DNA of 64,000 nt from Tridacna crocea (Eukaryota; Mollusca; Bivalvia; Cardiida; Cardiidae): positions 37,358,728 through 37,422,727 of the forward strand of contig OX031069.1 in the NCBI GenBank assembly GCA_943736015.1, written 5' to 3'. The first letter of the stretch is position 1. Each line of letters opens with the position of its first letter. Positions 10,482-20,891 of the stretch are shown here, piece by piece. A model generated the notes under the pieces. That model was not told the DNA's origin. It did not search any database and worked only from the letters and a program-made list of their open reading frames with translations. Made by a program: the position numbers and the translations under genes.

Positions 10482-11760
10482 GTTCCTATATATCTTCGAT
10501 ACTTTTAATTGAAATGATTTAAATATAAATGTATTATGACACCTGCTTTGGCATTTTGGCTTTTAATGGGCATTTAAACAACGACAAGAAGCCTACATCA
10601 CACACCACCAGAAAAGTTAGATACACAAGTATACCACAGCTATAAATAATGTCATGCACATGTTTGGTTGCCATATCAGTCTAGACATTTCGTGATATTC
10701 TTCGATAAATCATAGCAAAAAATATTTGATAATCACCATAAATGATGTCGGAGGCTGAAAACCCGAACACCAGAAAATTTTGCTGGAATCATAATGACAA
10801 GCCCTTACTCAGAAACTTCTAACCGGCCACTTTTGTTTCGCCCGTTAATTTGACCAAATAATAGACGGGTAAATAAAAACAGCTTAAATACACGTCTGGA
10901 CGTTAGGCATGTTATTGCAATAAAAAGAATCTCGATTTTGCCGATAGAAAGCATTTCTTTTTCAAAACAGGGATAAGCACATGGTTTGCGCATGCGTGGT
11001 GTCTGTCAGACGAACCAGGTTAAAAAAGAAGCATATATTACTGAAATTTTGTCAGCAATAGGGAAAAACATTAAAACTATTTTCTGTAAAAGAATATGAA
11101 TCCAGAAAAGGAGTTTTCGAAAGAATGGTTTTTTTTTTTAGTGTTAAGTGAAAGAATGATAATAAATTCATTCAAATGATTTAAAAAAAAGAAACGTCAA
11201 CAAAGTATTTTCAAATTGAGGCTGGAATGCTTTTACACTGGCCATTTATCTTCCAAAACATCAAACTTAATGAACTGCCTCTTTTCTGGATATCAGATGC
11301 TAGAAGAATTTTACTGGGAATTCCGGCTTAAAAGTGGCCAATTAGAGGTTTTCTTTGCTGTGTATCAGTGCATTCAGCCTAGATCTAATCTGAATAGTGG
11401 TGAATAATAGTAAAATTGGGGTTTACTAAAGGCAACCAAGTGTTTGCTGAACAGTCCTGAGTATGAACCAATAAAACGAATTTTTCCTTCCTTTATCTAT
11501 CGCTGAAAACTGTTAGTGATGTTAGTTTTGTTTTCAGAGGAGGGGGACGGGTAAGCGCTCGGTGTATAGGATCGTCACACGGGACCTCGCCTTAATAATC
11601 CAAAAGACTATTAGTAATTTTCAATGGCCAGCCATTAAAACATCATGACCAGAACTGAACTTTGTATTAAGCAGGTCTACTTTTCACTAAACGCATATAG
11701 ATTTGCGTAAGTTATTTTGAATTGAATAAACCCACAAACAAACCCTTCTTTATCAACAAG
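10482..11760. other. no gene recognised
   Basis: 1.3 kb without a recognised gene or a repeat shared with the rest of the window; frames are broken throughout. Confidence 0.45.
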
Positions 11761-11769
11761 AAATGTCGT

Positions 11770-12045
11770 TGAAATGATATCCTCCGCCGAAAATTCACGC
11801 GACTGCGTACTCAAAATCGCTCCAAGTCGGCCATTTTGCATGGAATAGAAAATTAAAAGAAATAGTATATCGGCGGAATAGGTTATTGAACACACGTACA
11901 AAGTTTCACGAAATTCCATCCAGTGGTATAGGAGATATTGTCCGGGACAGACACACGGACCGACGAACAAACAGACAGGCAGACGGACGGACGGATGGAC
12001 GGACTACGCTAAAGATATATCCCTCCGCCTAGGCGATAGAAAGTA
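11770..12045. repeat. dispersed repeat with (ACGG)n tract
   Basis: GTTTCACGAAATTCCATCCA, GAGATATTGTCCGGGACAGAC, then an ACGG/GACAGAC-rich tract (11945-12005) and CCCTCCGCCTAGGCG. This order is typical of a widespread mollusc repeat; the 5' limit is uncertain. Confidence 0.5.
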
Positions 12046-12061
12046 CGAGCTTGCGTAAAGT

Positions 12062-12420
12062 TATAGAGGATAATCAACTGGTTGTGTTTGATATGAAAAA
12101 TATCTCACGAGGATGCGTTGTTAGGCGTTGAAAAAACGAGTGCGCAGCACGAGTTTTTTTAACGCCTTACGACGCGTCCGAGTGAGATATTTTTCATATC
12201 AAAAACAACCAGTTGATTATTCTATTTATTATATACCTTATTAACATCATTATTTGTAATTTTGCGTTTGAAAGTCGAAAAAAATGTAGTCGAAAAAAAA
12301 AACGTAGTTCCCAAATTACGGCAGGAAGTGAAAGTGAAAGTTGATAACGTCACTAGTGATGATATCAAAATTTATTACACTGGGGAATTCCAGGATTTCA
12401 CTGCTAGGTATATAATAAAT
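12062..12420 (+). mobile_element. palindrome-headed element F copy 1
   Basis: A ~165-bp head palindrome (12062-12225): outer arms GATAATCAACTGGTTG / AACCAGTTGATTAT, then ATATGAAAAATATCTCAC / GTGAGATATTTTTCATAT, apex ACGAGTGC-GCA-GCACGAG. The one-sided body (12226-12420) reads TATATACCTTATTAACATCA ... TTTGAAAGTCGAAAAAAATG ... CTGCTAGGTATATAATAAA. No ORF of note. Confidence 0.8.
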
Positions 12421-12460
12421 TCCAATATTTACTCGAATCGTAAACTTATGCAGTTCAGTA

Positions 12461-12787
12461 AATAGAGGATAATCAACTGGTTGTTTTTGATATGAAAAAT
12501 ATCTCACGAGGATGCGTTGTTAGGCGTTGATAAAACGAGTGCGCAGCACGAGTTTTTTTAACGCCTTACGACGCGTCCGAGTGAGATATTTTTCATATCA
12601 AAAATAACCAGTTGATTATCCTATTTATTATATACCTTATTAACATCACTATTTGTAATTTTGCGTTTGAAAGTCGAAAAAAATGTAGTCGAAAAAAAAG
12701 TGGTTCCCAAATTACGTCAGGAAGTGATGATATCAAAATTTATTACACTGGGAAATTCCAGGATTTCACTGCTAGGTATATAATAAA
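12461..12787 (+). mobile_element. palindrome-headed element F copy 2
   Basis: Same order and orientation as copy 1 after a 40-bp spacer. The head is nearly identical; the body lacks about 28 bp (the AAAGTTGATAACGTCACTAG part). Head-to-tail pair. Confidence 0.8.
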
Positions 12788-13007
12788 ACTTGTTTTCAGA
12801 CTTGCTTGCTTACCTGAAATGCGAATGCAAATATCGTGCGTTCGCAGCTTATTGAAATGTACCCCAGCATTTCCCCTACTTTACGAGCGGTTTAAACCCA
12901 AACAGGGATTAAGCCACATCAAGTGTTCTCAAGTGTTCTCAACAAAGACACGGTTTAAAAATGATATCGAGATAACATTATAAATGGATAGAGGATCCGA
13001 AAAGCAT

Positions 13008-13243
13008 GAGCCATGCTCTAGCAAAAATTGGGTAAAGTGCATCTCCCTGATACGTAATGCCATGAAAGCTATCGTATAACCTTCGATTCACAAATCCATG
13101 GCAGCCGACTGAATCTTGTAAATGCAGAAAGTTAACCCAAAACAAAAAAAAGTTTCGACACAGGTCAGCCTGCGCGGACTGCGCAGGCTGACCTTGGTCG
13201 ATACTTTTTGCAGATGCATTCAAGCCATTTGCTAGAGCATAAC
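13008..13243. mobile_element. hairpin MITE, family C
   Basis: Inverted ends GAGCCATGCTCTAGCAAA and TTTGCTAGAGCATAACC enclose a central hairpin AGTTTCGACACAGGTCAGCC / GCTGACCTTGGTCGATACTT with apex TGCGCGGACTGCGCA. About 236 bp. Other copies: 22258 onward, 40542-40780, 61162. Confidence 0.8.
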
Positions 13244-13615
13244 CATCTTCGCGAGCAAAGTTTACGATCACTACGTGGATCTTACCTTGGCTGATTGAGC
13301 CCGATTTCGAGATTCCTGCGATGCGCCCTCTATTGGATGTTGGTTATTACCATATTTCTAAAAGCAAATGAAATATCGTTTTACAAACCGCTTATGAATA
13401 CACATGAAGCGATAAGCAGACATCCACGTGGGTTTCCATGTTTTACCTTCTATTCGAAAGGTAGAGAGCTTGTTCTATTTTTATCAAAGATGAAATGCTA
13501 CGAGTGATTTCATTCGTTGCAGCTAGAGCTGGCTGCATCCAATGAAAATGCGTATAGGGTGAATGTAAAAATCAAGCTCGATCGGCCAAGGGTAGATTTA
13601 CGTAGTGAATCGTCT
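13244..13615 (-). mobile_element. long-TIR element K, broken copy
   Basis: 13247-13345 matches the reverse complement of the interior of K at 41430-41535 (CATCTTCGCGAGC, CACTACGTGGATCTTA), and 13400-13615 matches a K inverted repeat (ATCCACGTGGGTTTCC, CAATGAAAATGCGTAT, AAGCTCGATC). The other half is missing; the break coincides with the C element at 13243. Confidence 0.65.
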
Positions 13616-13753
13616 GTCTTGGCTTGCAAAGATGGAGCATAACTAATGTCTATTGTTTTGTCCTTTTATGACCAAGACAAACCCGTTTTCAAGCGGGAGA
13701 TACAACCATCAGACTTTGCGCTATTTATGGTGTGTTCTGTTATATTTATTAGT

Positions 13754-14020
13754 TTAATCCCCTACCACCACCCAATCTGGAGATTCAACATCCTTAAAAA
13801 TTATTTTGAAACATTGTTGGAGGGGAAAACTACTTCTAACCAGCATGAAAACATTTTTGGAAAATAAGAAAATGCCGGTTACCAGCATGATCTCCTTTCC
13901 TCTCAATGCCTCTATCATTTGAAAGACAAATTCCACCATTTAAGTAACATGTAATTTGCCGTCTGGGTTTGCTTAGGTTTTGGACAAAGTTCGTCACTGC
14001 GGCGTCTGGTAAAGTATTAA
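13754..14020 (+). mobile_element. family A, diverged, hairpin expanded
   Basis: TTAA to TTAA, 267 bp, longer than usual because the hairpin arm region (CTACTTCTAACCAGCATG, then GCCGGTTACCAGCATG) looks partly duplicated. Confidence 0.6.
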
Positions 14021-14204
14021 CTAATCAAGAAAACAGTAACGAGGTGTGTCTGTAAGGACAGGCCTGTTGTTTAGAGAAGTTTACCATGATATAATTATTA
14101 TTTGGTCATAGAAAAGTCTGGCTTTAAGAGAGAGGGCTATTACCCCTCACTGTGCCATAGGCGGAAATAGTTTCCGATTTTGAGGACGGCATACATCAAG
14201 AAAA

Positions 14205-14365
14205 GACTTCAAAGACTGCACAGAACGTGCACTTTGTAGGCAAAGTCCTAAATTTCATAGTACTTAGGTTTCTGATTGGCTAAACCTGCATGGATTTAGT
14301 TTCGTTCTAGATTTAAGATCAAACAAAGAACACGATTCAGAATGGTTCGTAAATACAGCCCCTGA
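14205..14365. repeat. fragments of families B and M
   Basis: GACTGCACAGAACGTGCAC at 14214 is a B core remnant; TCTGATTGGCTAAACC ... AGAATGGTTCGTAAATACAG is the right half of an M element. Confidence 0.45.
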
Positions 14366-14413
14366 AGTTGCTCAAACTTTTGTGATCTTATTCGAAAAAT
14401 AATTGTATTAAAT

Positions 14414-14600
14414 TCCCGTTTTCACCAAAGATTCTTAGGAACATCCTTTGTCTTATTCTTCAGGTTTTTCTAAATTTGAAATCGATACAACTTATGGTTG
14501 GCTAAACCAATTGGTTAAGCCAACCTTAACTGGTGTTTCTTTCAGACTTAAAAAACCCTTGAGAATGTTTTTTAAAAAATGGCTGGTGAGTATTATCTAT
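14414..14600. mobile_element. palindromic MITE, family M (diverged)
   Basis: CCCGTTTTCACCAAAGATTC ... GGTTGGCTAAACCAATTGGT ... CTTGAGAATG: central palindrome and decayed termini of the M family (reference 48016-48226). Confidence 0.55.
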
Positions 14601-14736
14601 ACTACTCAAAATTTGCACGGGATCAACCTAAAAGATCACTCTAAATATATATGTGGTATGTATCATGTATGGTTTTACAATAAGTTACATTGCCACACTG
14701 AGCAATCAAAATGACCGGTGGAAATGGATCTTTAAG

Positions 14737-14955
14737 CTTTTACCTCACAATGTCGACTGTTAAAGACACCGAGAAAGAAGCCTTTGGAAAACATTGATGG
14801 AAAAGTAGAAAATGCTGGATACCAGCATTTTCTCCTTTTTCAACAATGTTTTCTACCCTATTACAGACAACAAAGTGCACGTTGCATTTAGTTTTTGGTC
14901 GGCAAATGCCTTCAACTTGGACAAATCTAGAGTTTTACAGTATAATGAAGGGTTT
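14737..14955 (+). mobile_element. family A copy without TTAA
   Basis: Complete in content (AAAGAAGCCTTTGGAAAACA, hairpin with GCTGGATACCAGC, CTTGGACAAATCTAG) but both TTAA ends are mutated. Confidence 0.7.
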
Positions 14956-15034
14956 ATGCAAAACAATTGTAACTTATAAACTCATACAGAAATATGTAGG
15001 TGATCCCTATCAAAGTTTGAGTAGTATATTTCAA

Positions 15035-15351
15035 TTAACCTGACACAGGTCACAATCATTTACATAAATTAATATTCTATTTTTACCCTCGGCATTACTC
15101 GGCATATATTCCGAATAGTCTCGGAATTATTTCGTGCTGTTCACACCAATCAGCCTTTAACTAAATGGTTAAGTTAACTGAAACTTTCCGGTCGATAGTA
15201 ATAAAAGCAATTATTGCAATTTTTTTAGGGAAATATCTTCTCATCGGATAGTGTATATTCAAGATCAGACTGCACGTTTTGTGCAGTCTGATCTTGAATA
15301 TACACTGTCCGCAAATGCACCTTGAGTCGCGCTTTGTGGACTAATGGTTAA
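15035..15351 (-). mobile_element. family B, long form, TTAA-bounded
   Basis: A TTAA at 15035 begins a part shared with 8784; an internal TTAA at 15175 begins TTAACTGAAACTTTCC, the B right end; the hairpin (ATATTCAAGATCAGACTGCA and complement) is nearly perfect; the end is AATGGTTAA at 15351. It may be two elements sharing the TTAA near 15175. Confidence 0.65.
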
Positions 15352-15842
15352 ATTGCTTAACTGTGTATATAAGTATCTTCCCGTGTACATATAACTTTAC
15401 AAACAATAGTCGGAGTTCTGTTTATATGCCTACTTATATATTCAACATAAAGGTCAGGATATGGTTAAATGAAGTAGACAATAAAGACCTTGGTTTCAAT
15501 GTACATGTCTTTTCGCCCCAAACGTACTCAGTGCTTTCAGTACTTTGATTTTCGTTCTCGGTGACTTTTTACTACATTACTTCCTAAAATACTTCTGTGG
15601 TCTTCTTTTGAAACAAAGCTTTCTTCTGTAAAATTCAGACGCTTTCAGAAAATTGAGAACAATAATTTGTTTCAAGCAAACTGAAGAAGAAAAAATGCAC
15701 ATGACACGTTGCCTTTTGTTAATTATGTTGTTATTTGTTTCCCGCAGGAGAATGTGGATATTTAGAAAATGTTTATTATTTCTGATGATTTTCAGAAAAT
15801 TAAAAGCGGTTCGTTATAGGATATTGGCAAGGAAATACTTAC
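15352..15842. other. no gene recognised on the plus strand
   Basis: AT-rich. On the minus strand the last bases carry a GTAAGT donor-like site (15842-15837); see the split-exon entry. Confidence 0.4.
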
Positions 15843-16302
15843 GACGCGTTACTTTGTTAACCCCCCGGTCTCACAGACCCCGATTTCTAAAATAATCGTA
15901 GTGCTTCGGGAGAGCGCATTTTCTCCGATTTACCACGAATTCAAGCCGTTTTTCTCCGATCATCCTTGGACGAGGGGTATTTTTAGACATACATCGGTGT
16001 GTTCCCGATGGGTTGCGAAAAACTACGATGCGATACGATTTACTACGCTTTTGCCCCGATTTTGTTCCGAAGTACGCCGAGTTTAGGAGCCGAGTTACTA
16101 CGAAACAGTACGATCTAGACCGATTGTCCCGATTTCTTACTACGATGGACTACGATGCACTAAGATTTACTGCGACATACGCCGATAGATCCGAATCGAC
16201 TACGAGTTTCAAATCTTATTTCAGGATTATGCCCCGATTTCGTCCAATGGGTATAAATTCCGTGATTAACAGCAAAAAAAAAAATCAGTTATCATATGGA
16301 TA

Positions 16303-16470
16303 TTAGACGTCATCCTCAAACTCATTTTGCAGGACAACTGGCTGATCCGGCATAAAATCAGGGTCAGGTTAGTTCTCTGTGCTTAATGGTGGAGCTCGTG
16401 TGCTCGATGGAGGAGGCATATCTGTTGTAGCTGACTGCTTTTTCTTCGAAAGCCCCCTTTTTGGTCCCAT
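16303..16470 (-). CDS. small ORF inside the TIR element, one stop
   Basis: Starts at the ATG at 16470 in a good context (GATACAATGG), 80 bp downstream of a TATA box. It encodes 33 residues beginning MGPKRGLSKKKQSATTDMPP, basic then Pro/Ser-rich, to a TAA at 16371-16369. The same frame continues with acidic PDPDFMPDQPVVLQNEFEDD to a second stop at 16305. A basic N-terminus followed by an acidic tail is compatible with a fragment of a DNA-binding accessory ORF or a captured host first exon, but no family is recognised. It may be chance. Confidence 0.3.
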
Positions 16471-16548
16471 TGTATCGAAGTATACGGAAGCGTCTCGTTC
16501 AAAGGTTTAGAATAAATCTGCAAATGAACTGTTTTCAAAGTTGATTCG

Positions 16549-16558
16549 CCTTTTTATA
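16549..16558 (-). promoter_or_regulatory. TATA box of the small ORF
   Basis: TATAAAAAGG on the minus strand, 80 bp upstream of the ATG at 16470; the position fits a start site near 16525. Confidence 0.4.
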
Positions 16559-17104
16559 CCAATCGGAATTCGGGGTACTTCGTAGTACTACGGGATGATA
16601 TCTTAGCAGTTCGTAGTTATTCGGTGTAGGTCGGTGTAGCTCGTGATGCTAGTCGCGTATCTTGTCGTAGTTCATCGGCGTGAATCGGGAGTTACTCGTA
16701 GTACATCGGCGGTATTCGGGGTTCATCGCCGAGGTAGGTACGCCGAAATAGGACCGAATAACGCCGAATAACGCCGATTTGCTTACTACGAACAACGACG
16801 ACTTAGTACGAGGTACACCGAGGTGCGCCGATTTCGGCACGATTTTCCAAATCGGGAGAAAAATTTGCGCATGTTGAAATTTTTGTCCCGATTTATTTTT
16901 GATCCCGAATTGATGCCGATTTGAGTCAGGAGGCACTACGACTCTCCCGAAGCTAGCCGATATCGCGCCGATTTTGAAATTTTCGAAATCGGGATTAAAT
17001 CGGGGTCTGTGAGACCGGGGGGTAAAAAAATATCGTTTTTCTTTCGGTAATATCTTGAAAATTTTGTTGTAAAGGCGCGGATCTTCCTGTTTACTACCAG
17101 ACAT

Positions 17105-17422
17105 AGAAAATGCGAAGCGAAAGTGAGAAAGCGAGGGTTTATCAAAATTGATGCAAATAACACGTTATTTCTGCGTTAGAATGAACGAAATTCTAATCCT
17201 AAAATACGCTAGAAATTGCATGAATATTTCTAGTACAAACAGACTACTGTTAAAAAATATATAGAGATATCTTTATATCGAAATTTTTCCAAAAGATTCA
17301 TGATAAACATAGTTTTGAAAACCTTTTTGTTTTTGTTTTAATCTTTGAATGAATTAAAACTTCCGTCACAATGTTTTCAAAGCCGTCTATAAAACAATCA
17401 TGCTGAAACATGAATGGGTTAA
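17105..17422. other. no gene; trace of family A
   Basis: CACAATGTTTTCAAAGCC at 17370 and GGGTTAA at 17417 look like the end of a decayed A element directly before the next one. Confidence 0.35.
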
Positions 17423-17651
17423 TTAACCCTTTACCACACAACCCCGACTTTTAACACCCCTGTGAAAGAAGCCTTTTAAAAACATAGTGGGAAAAGAAGA
17501 AAATGCCGGTAACCAGCATTTTCTCCTTTTCCCACAATGTTTTCTCACCTTCCTTAAACAAATTTCAAATCTTTACTCACATCCATTTTGTCGTCTGCAA
17601 ATGCTTTCAATTTTGACAAGGGTAAAATTTTGTCGTCTGGAAAAGAGTTAA
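17423..17651 (+). mobile_element. family A, near complete
   Basis: TTAACCCTTTACCACACAAC to AAAAGAGTTAA, 229 bp; hairpin arms differ at two positions (GCCGGTAACCAGC). Confidence 0.85.
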
Positions 17652-17887
17652 ACTTGTCAGCAGATATAAGTATATTTTTTCAATGTTAAAGTTTGATTGT
17701 TGTTTGATCTTCTGTCACAATGCTTTAAAGTTTTCAGCTATCAGAGTATTTGAAGTGTTCTCAGATATCAATTGATTTAAGAACATTGTCAGTATCTCTC
17801 TTATGTTGCTTTTGTTTTCAATGATAAGCTATGGGTGTATCACAATCCGGTGTCACAATGTTCTCCAAAGTATTTAACTGCAGGAGC

Positions 17888-18116
17888 TTAACCCATTACC
17901 ACAAAATCCCTACTTTTGACGACCCTTTGAAAGAAGCCTTTGGAAAACATTGTGGGAAAAGGAGAAAATGCTGTTAACCAGCATTTTCTCCTTTTACCAC
18001 AATGTTTTCTACCCTATCAATAAACAGTTGCACCATTTGAGCTACATTGAAATTGTCGTCTGAAAATACTTTCAATTTCGACAGGGCTAAAATTTTGTCG
18101 TCTGTTAAAGGTCTAA
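17888..18116 (+). mobile_element. family A, right TTAA lost
   Basis: TTAACCCATTACCACAAAAT ... GTCGTCTGTTAAAGGTCTAAA; hairpin centre reads GCTGTTAACCAGC. Confidence 0.85.
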
Positions 18117-18319
18117 AGATTGAGAGGTTGCGAATTGCTGTACAGTTATAGAGTGTTATTTGTTACTATGTTTGAATATAGCGTTATGTTGCAATGTTAT
18201 CTTTAGACGCAATGTTTTTTAAAGGTTGTAACTTGCAGAGGCACAAACGTGGTTTTGAAGCGCTTTTTTTTTGTCACACAGTTTTCAAGCACATGTTTAT
18301 GCAGTAACATTTCGAAAAG

Positions 18320-18790
18320 CAATCTCCGAGCAGAGTTGTTGTTCGTTACTCTCACAATACATCTCTGCGATGGGCTAAATGACAAGAATCTTGTCAAACC
18401 GAGGAAAAGATGTTTTGTTACTGAAAAGCTTTAATGTCTTTTAAAGGACCATAACTTGTTTCTTAACCCTATAAACTATGATCCATGGGTGTGTCAAAAC
18501 TGTTGTCACCATTCATGGGCGCAGCCATTTTTGTTAAAATTGGCGTAAGATTCTGATCAGTAAAGAAGCTAGAAAAAAATAGTTCCATTGTATACAGGTA
18601 AATTCATCAGTTTGAATGCACCTATAATGCATCCAGAATCATATTTCCTTTGTCTATTTTATAATGTTACACATGAAACAGTTAAACAGTAACAAAACAT
18701 GTTTCCCTCGGTTTGACAAGATTCTTGTCATTTGGCCCATTGCAGAGATGTATGGTGAGAGTAACGAACGACAACTCTGCTCGGAGATTG
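18320..18790. mobile_element. element U with ~104-bp inverted repeats
   Basis: 18320-18422 (CAATCTCCGAGCAGAGTTGT ... GACAAGAATCTTGTCAAACC) is the reverse complement, with few changes, of 18687-18790. The 264-bp centre is unique. No ORF; non-autonomous DNA element or an inverted duplication. Confidence 0.7.
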
Positions 18791-18802
18791 AGTTTGAGCT
18801 TG

Positions 18803-19006
18803 TTTTCCTTTCATTAAGAATTGGCCATGTTAGAATCAAAATAATCTTCTTTCTATCGTGGTTTATTTTCAATAAACCACGTTGTGAGTTATGAGGCGCA
18901 ATGAATAAACCGCTCGGGCTATCGCCCTCATGAATTATTTATCGTGCATCATAACTCACAACTATGGTTTATTGAACAATTTACCACGATAGGAAGAAGA
19001 TTATTT
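18803..19006 (+). mobile_element. palindrome-headed element G
   Basis: Short body remnant (TTCATTAAGAATTGGCCATG) followed by a ~165-bp palindrome: AATCTTCTTTCTATCGTGGT / ACCACGATAGGAAGAAGATT, inner TTGTGAGTTATGAGGCGCAA / CGTGCATCATAACTCACAA, apex CTCGGGCTATCGCCCTC. Here the palindrome is at the 3' end of the body. Confidence 0.75.
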
Positions 19007-19541
19007 CTTAAATATTATAAATAGTTAAAGTTATAATACGCCTTCTAGAGTTTGAAGGCTATGCTTTCCTTTATATTCCCTTTCCTCTCATATCAAAAAC
19101 CATTAAATGTTGTAAGATACAGTATATGTTTACCTCAACCTGGCTTGTGGAGCAGAGTTTTCTTTGACGGTATGAACAGAAATAGATAGGAGTGCATATC
19201 CATTTGTTTTGGTCAAGATCAGTTCCAACCGTCAATCATGTCACTAACATAACATTCGAAGATAAAAAAAGGGAAACTAAACTCTAATTCTATTTGTCAT
19301 AAATATGTCACTCACTGTACAAAAGTTGTGTATTTTGTTAGTATATATGAATCAAGGGCCTAAATCCTTGAATAAATTTTCTGATTGTCTGATTGATATT
19401 CTTAGAAAAGTTGCAATACTTGCGGGGCGCGATAATTATGGTGAGGAACATATATCAGAGCATATCATCCAATCAGATCACGAGAAATTTCTTTGCAGTA
19501 TTATAATTATAATCATAACCGCCGTCGGCCTGTAATATATC
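19007..19541. other. no gene recognised
   Basis: A 76-codon open frame at 19305-19535 has no family features. Confidence 0.4.
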
Positions 19542-19755
19542 TTAACCCACTACCACACTATCCCTACTTTTGACGACCATGAGAAAGAAGCCTGTAGGAA
19601 ATATTGTGGGAAAAGGTAACTAGCAGTTTGTCTTTTTTTCCACAATGCTTTCTATACCTTCAAAAATTTCAAATTTTCAGTCACTTTTATTTTGTCGTTT
19701 GGAAATGCTTTTGATTTGGACAAGCCTAAAATGTTGTCGTTTGATAATGAGTTAA
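19542..19755 (+). mobile_element. family A with deleted hairpin arm
   Basis: TTAA to TTAA. The first hairpin arm lost the AGAAAATGCTGG part (reads GGGAAAAGGTAACTAGCAGT), so the palindrome is broken. Confidence 0.8.
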
Positions 19756-20627
19756 AGAAAACTGTCACTCACGGCGCTACATTGTGAGGGTGTGAAAATG
19801 GGACACTGCAACAAATCTATATGCATAGAATCTGTGATATTGGAATCAAGATTTCCACTAGGGCAGGACGCTGTCTGCTCGTGTCTTGTCGCAATGTGCA
19901 CTGGCTCGTTTGATATACAGTCAGTTCTCTCAAACCTTGAGGGACAAATTCTATATTATAGCAGTACTGGATTGTATCTGGCCCATCAAGTTTTTTTCAC
20001 ACCTCGTAAGAGACATCTGTGTTTTATAACTTGTTGTTGACATATAAAAACCGCGTCATGCCAAAGACAATGTATTGAATTAAGTACTACTAGGTCACAG
20101 AGATTTTTATCTTCCAGGAATTTGAGCTAAGAGTCAAAGAACGTGATATCTATCTCTCTAGAAACCATACAAGTCCTTTAAGACCGTATTATGTTATCGT
20201 TTGATTCAAGGACCTTTACAAATCTAAAACTACTTATTTTATTTGATAGAAAGAGATTTTATGAATCGAGCGACCTTCTCCAGAATTCAGAACTACTCGA
20301 TGTTTCCCTTGATTCGTCTCCAGTACTACATTGGTTTTAATAAGGGGATTACTTGGATTTTATCCTTGATTTTCTTGAACTGAACTGCTTTATCCTTGAG
20401 ATAATACTCAAAGTAAATCTATTTAGATTGTTTTACAAATCGATATATAGGTGGTTCCTGATGATTAAGAATATAAGATTATCTAACTGATATGCGAACC
20501 TTACACATAAATCATAAATAATTGTTGTATTTATTGCAACATCCCCAACGGAACCAAGAGTGATCAAAGTGCTGAAAGCATTGATAGCTAGGGGCCACCG
20601 GAAAGTGCCTATTCCAGTTATTTTCTT
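19756..20627. other. no gene recognised
   Basis: An 82-codon open frame at 19792-20040 shows no recognisable domain. Nothing else seen. Confidence 0.4.
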
Positions 20628-20705
20628 TTTTTCTGCTTCATTTTCTATTTCTTCTTCTTCTTCTGCTTCTTCTTCCTCATTATCATTATCATCTTTTTTA
20701 AAGAG
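20628..20705. repeat. TTC/TCATTA-rich simple repeat
   Basis: Pyrimidine-rich tract of TTC, TGC and ATTATC units. Confidence 0.8.
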
Positions 20706-20891
20706 GAAAAAGATTAGATCACCCCATGTGGATGCCAATGACTGGGTACAGTTGCTTTAAGTGAAAATTGTAGGTCTAAACACCAAACACTATTGTATCA
20801 AAAATACTTAGATGGTTATCTGCACCTGTTTGAGGATTCCCTATGAAAAGTAACAACTAACCCAATTTTGAAGTAAATGAAACAGTTGTTC

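Larger units (their letters stand above)
15861..17022. mobile_element. 1.16-kb TIR element, PIF/Harbinger-like
   Basis: Exact 26-bp terminal inverted repeats (15861-15886 and 16997-17022) starting CCCCCCGGTCTCACAGACCC. The 3 bases TAA flank both ends (15858-15860 and 17023-17025), fitting the TWA target duplication of PIF/Harbinger elements. The interior is crowded with TACGA, CGAT and GCCGA words at roughly 10-bp spacing on both sides of a unique middle (about 16215-16560). The middle carries a TATA box and a small minus-strand ORF. No transposase is encoded. Class assignment rests on only 3 bp of target duplication. Confidence 0.65.
15843..17104 (-). pseudogene. candidate exon split by the TIR element
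   Basis: On the minus strand an ATG at 17104 opens a frame MSGSKQEDPRLYNKIFKILP, hydrophilic and protein-like, that runs to the element border at 17023. If the element and one TAA copy are ignored, the same frame continues without a stop at 15860 for six codons to a perfect splice donor consensus GTAAGT (15842-15837). As it stands, the frame instead runs into the element. No family is recognised and the upstream region shows no clear TATA. It could be a chance frame or part of another, older repeat. Confidence 0.25.

Noticed and set aside
16649-17104. 151-codon minus-strand open frame
   Set aside because: Only its first 27 codons lie outside the TIR element; the rest reads through CpG-rich short repeats of the element.
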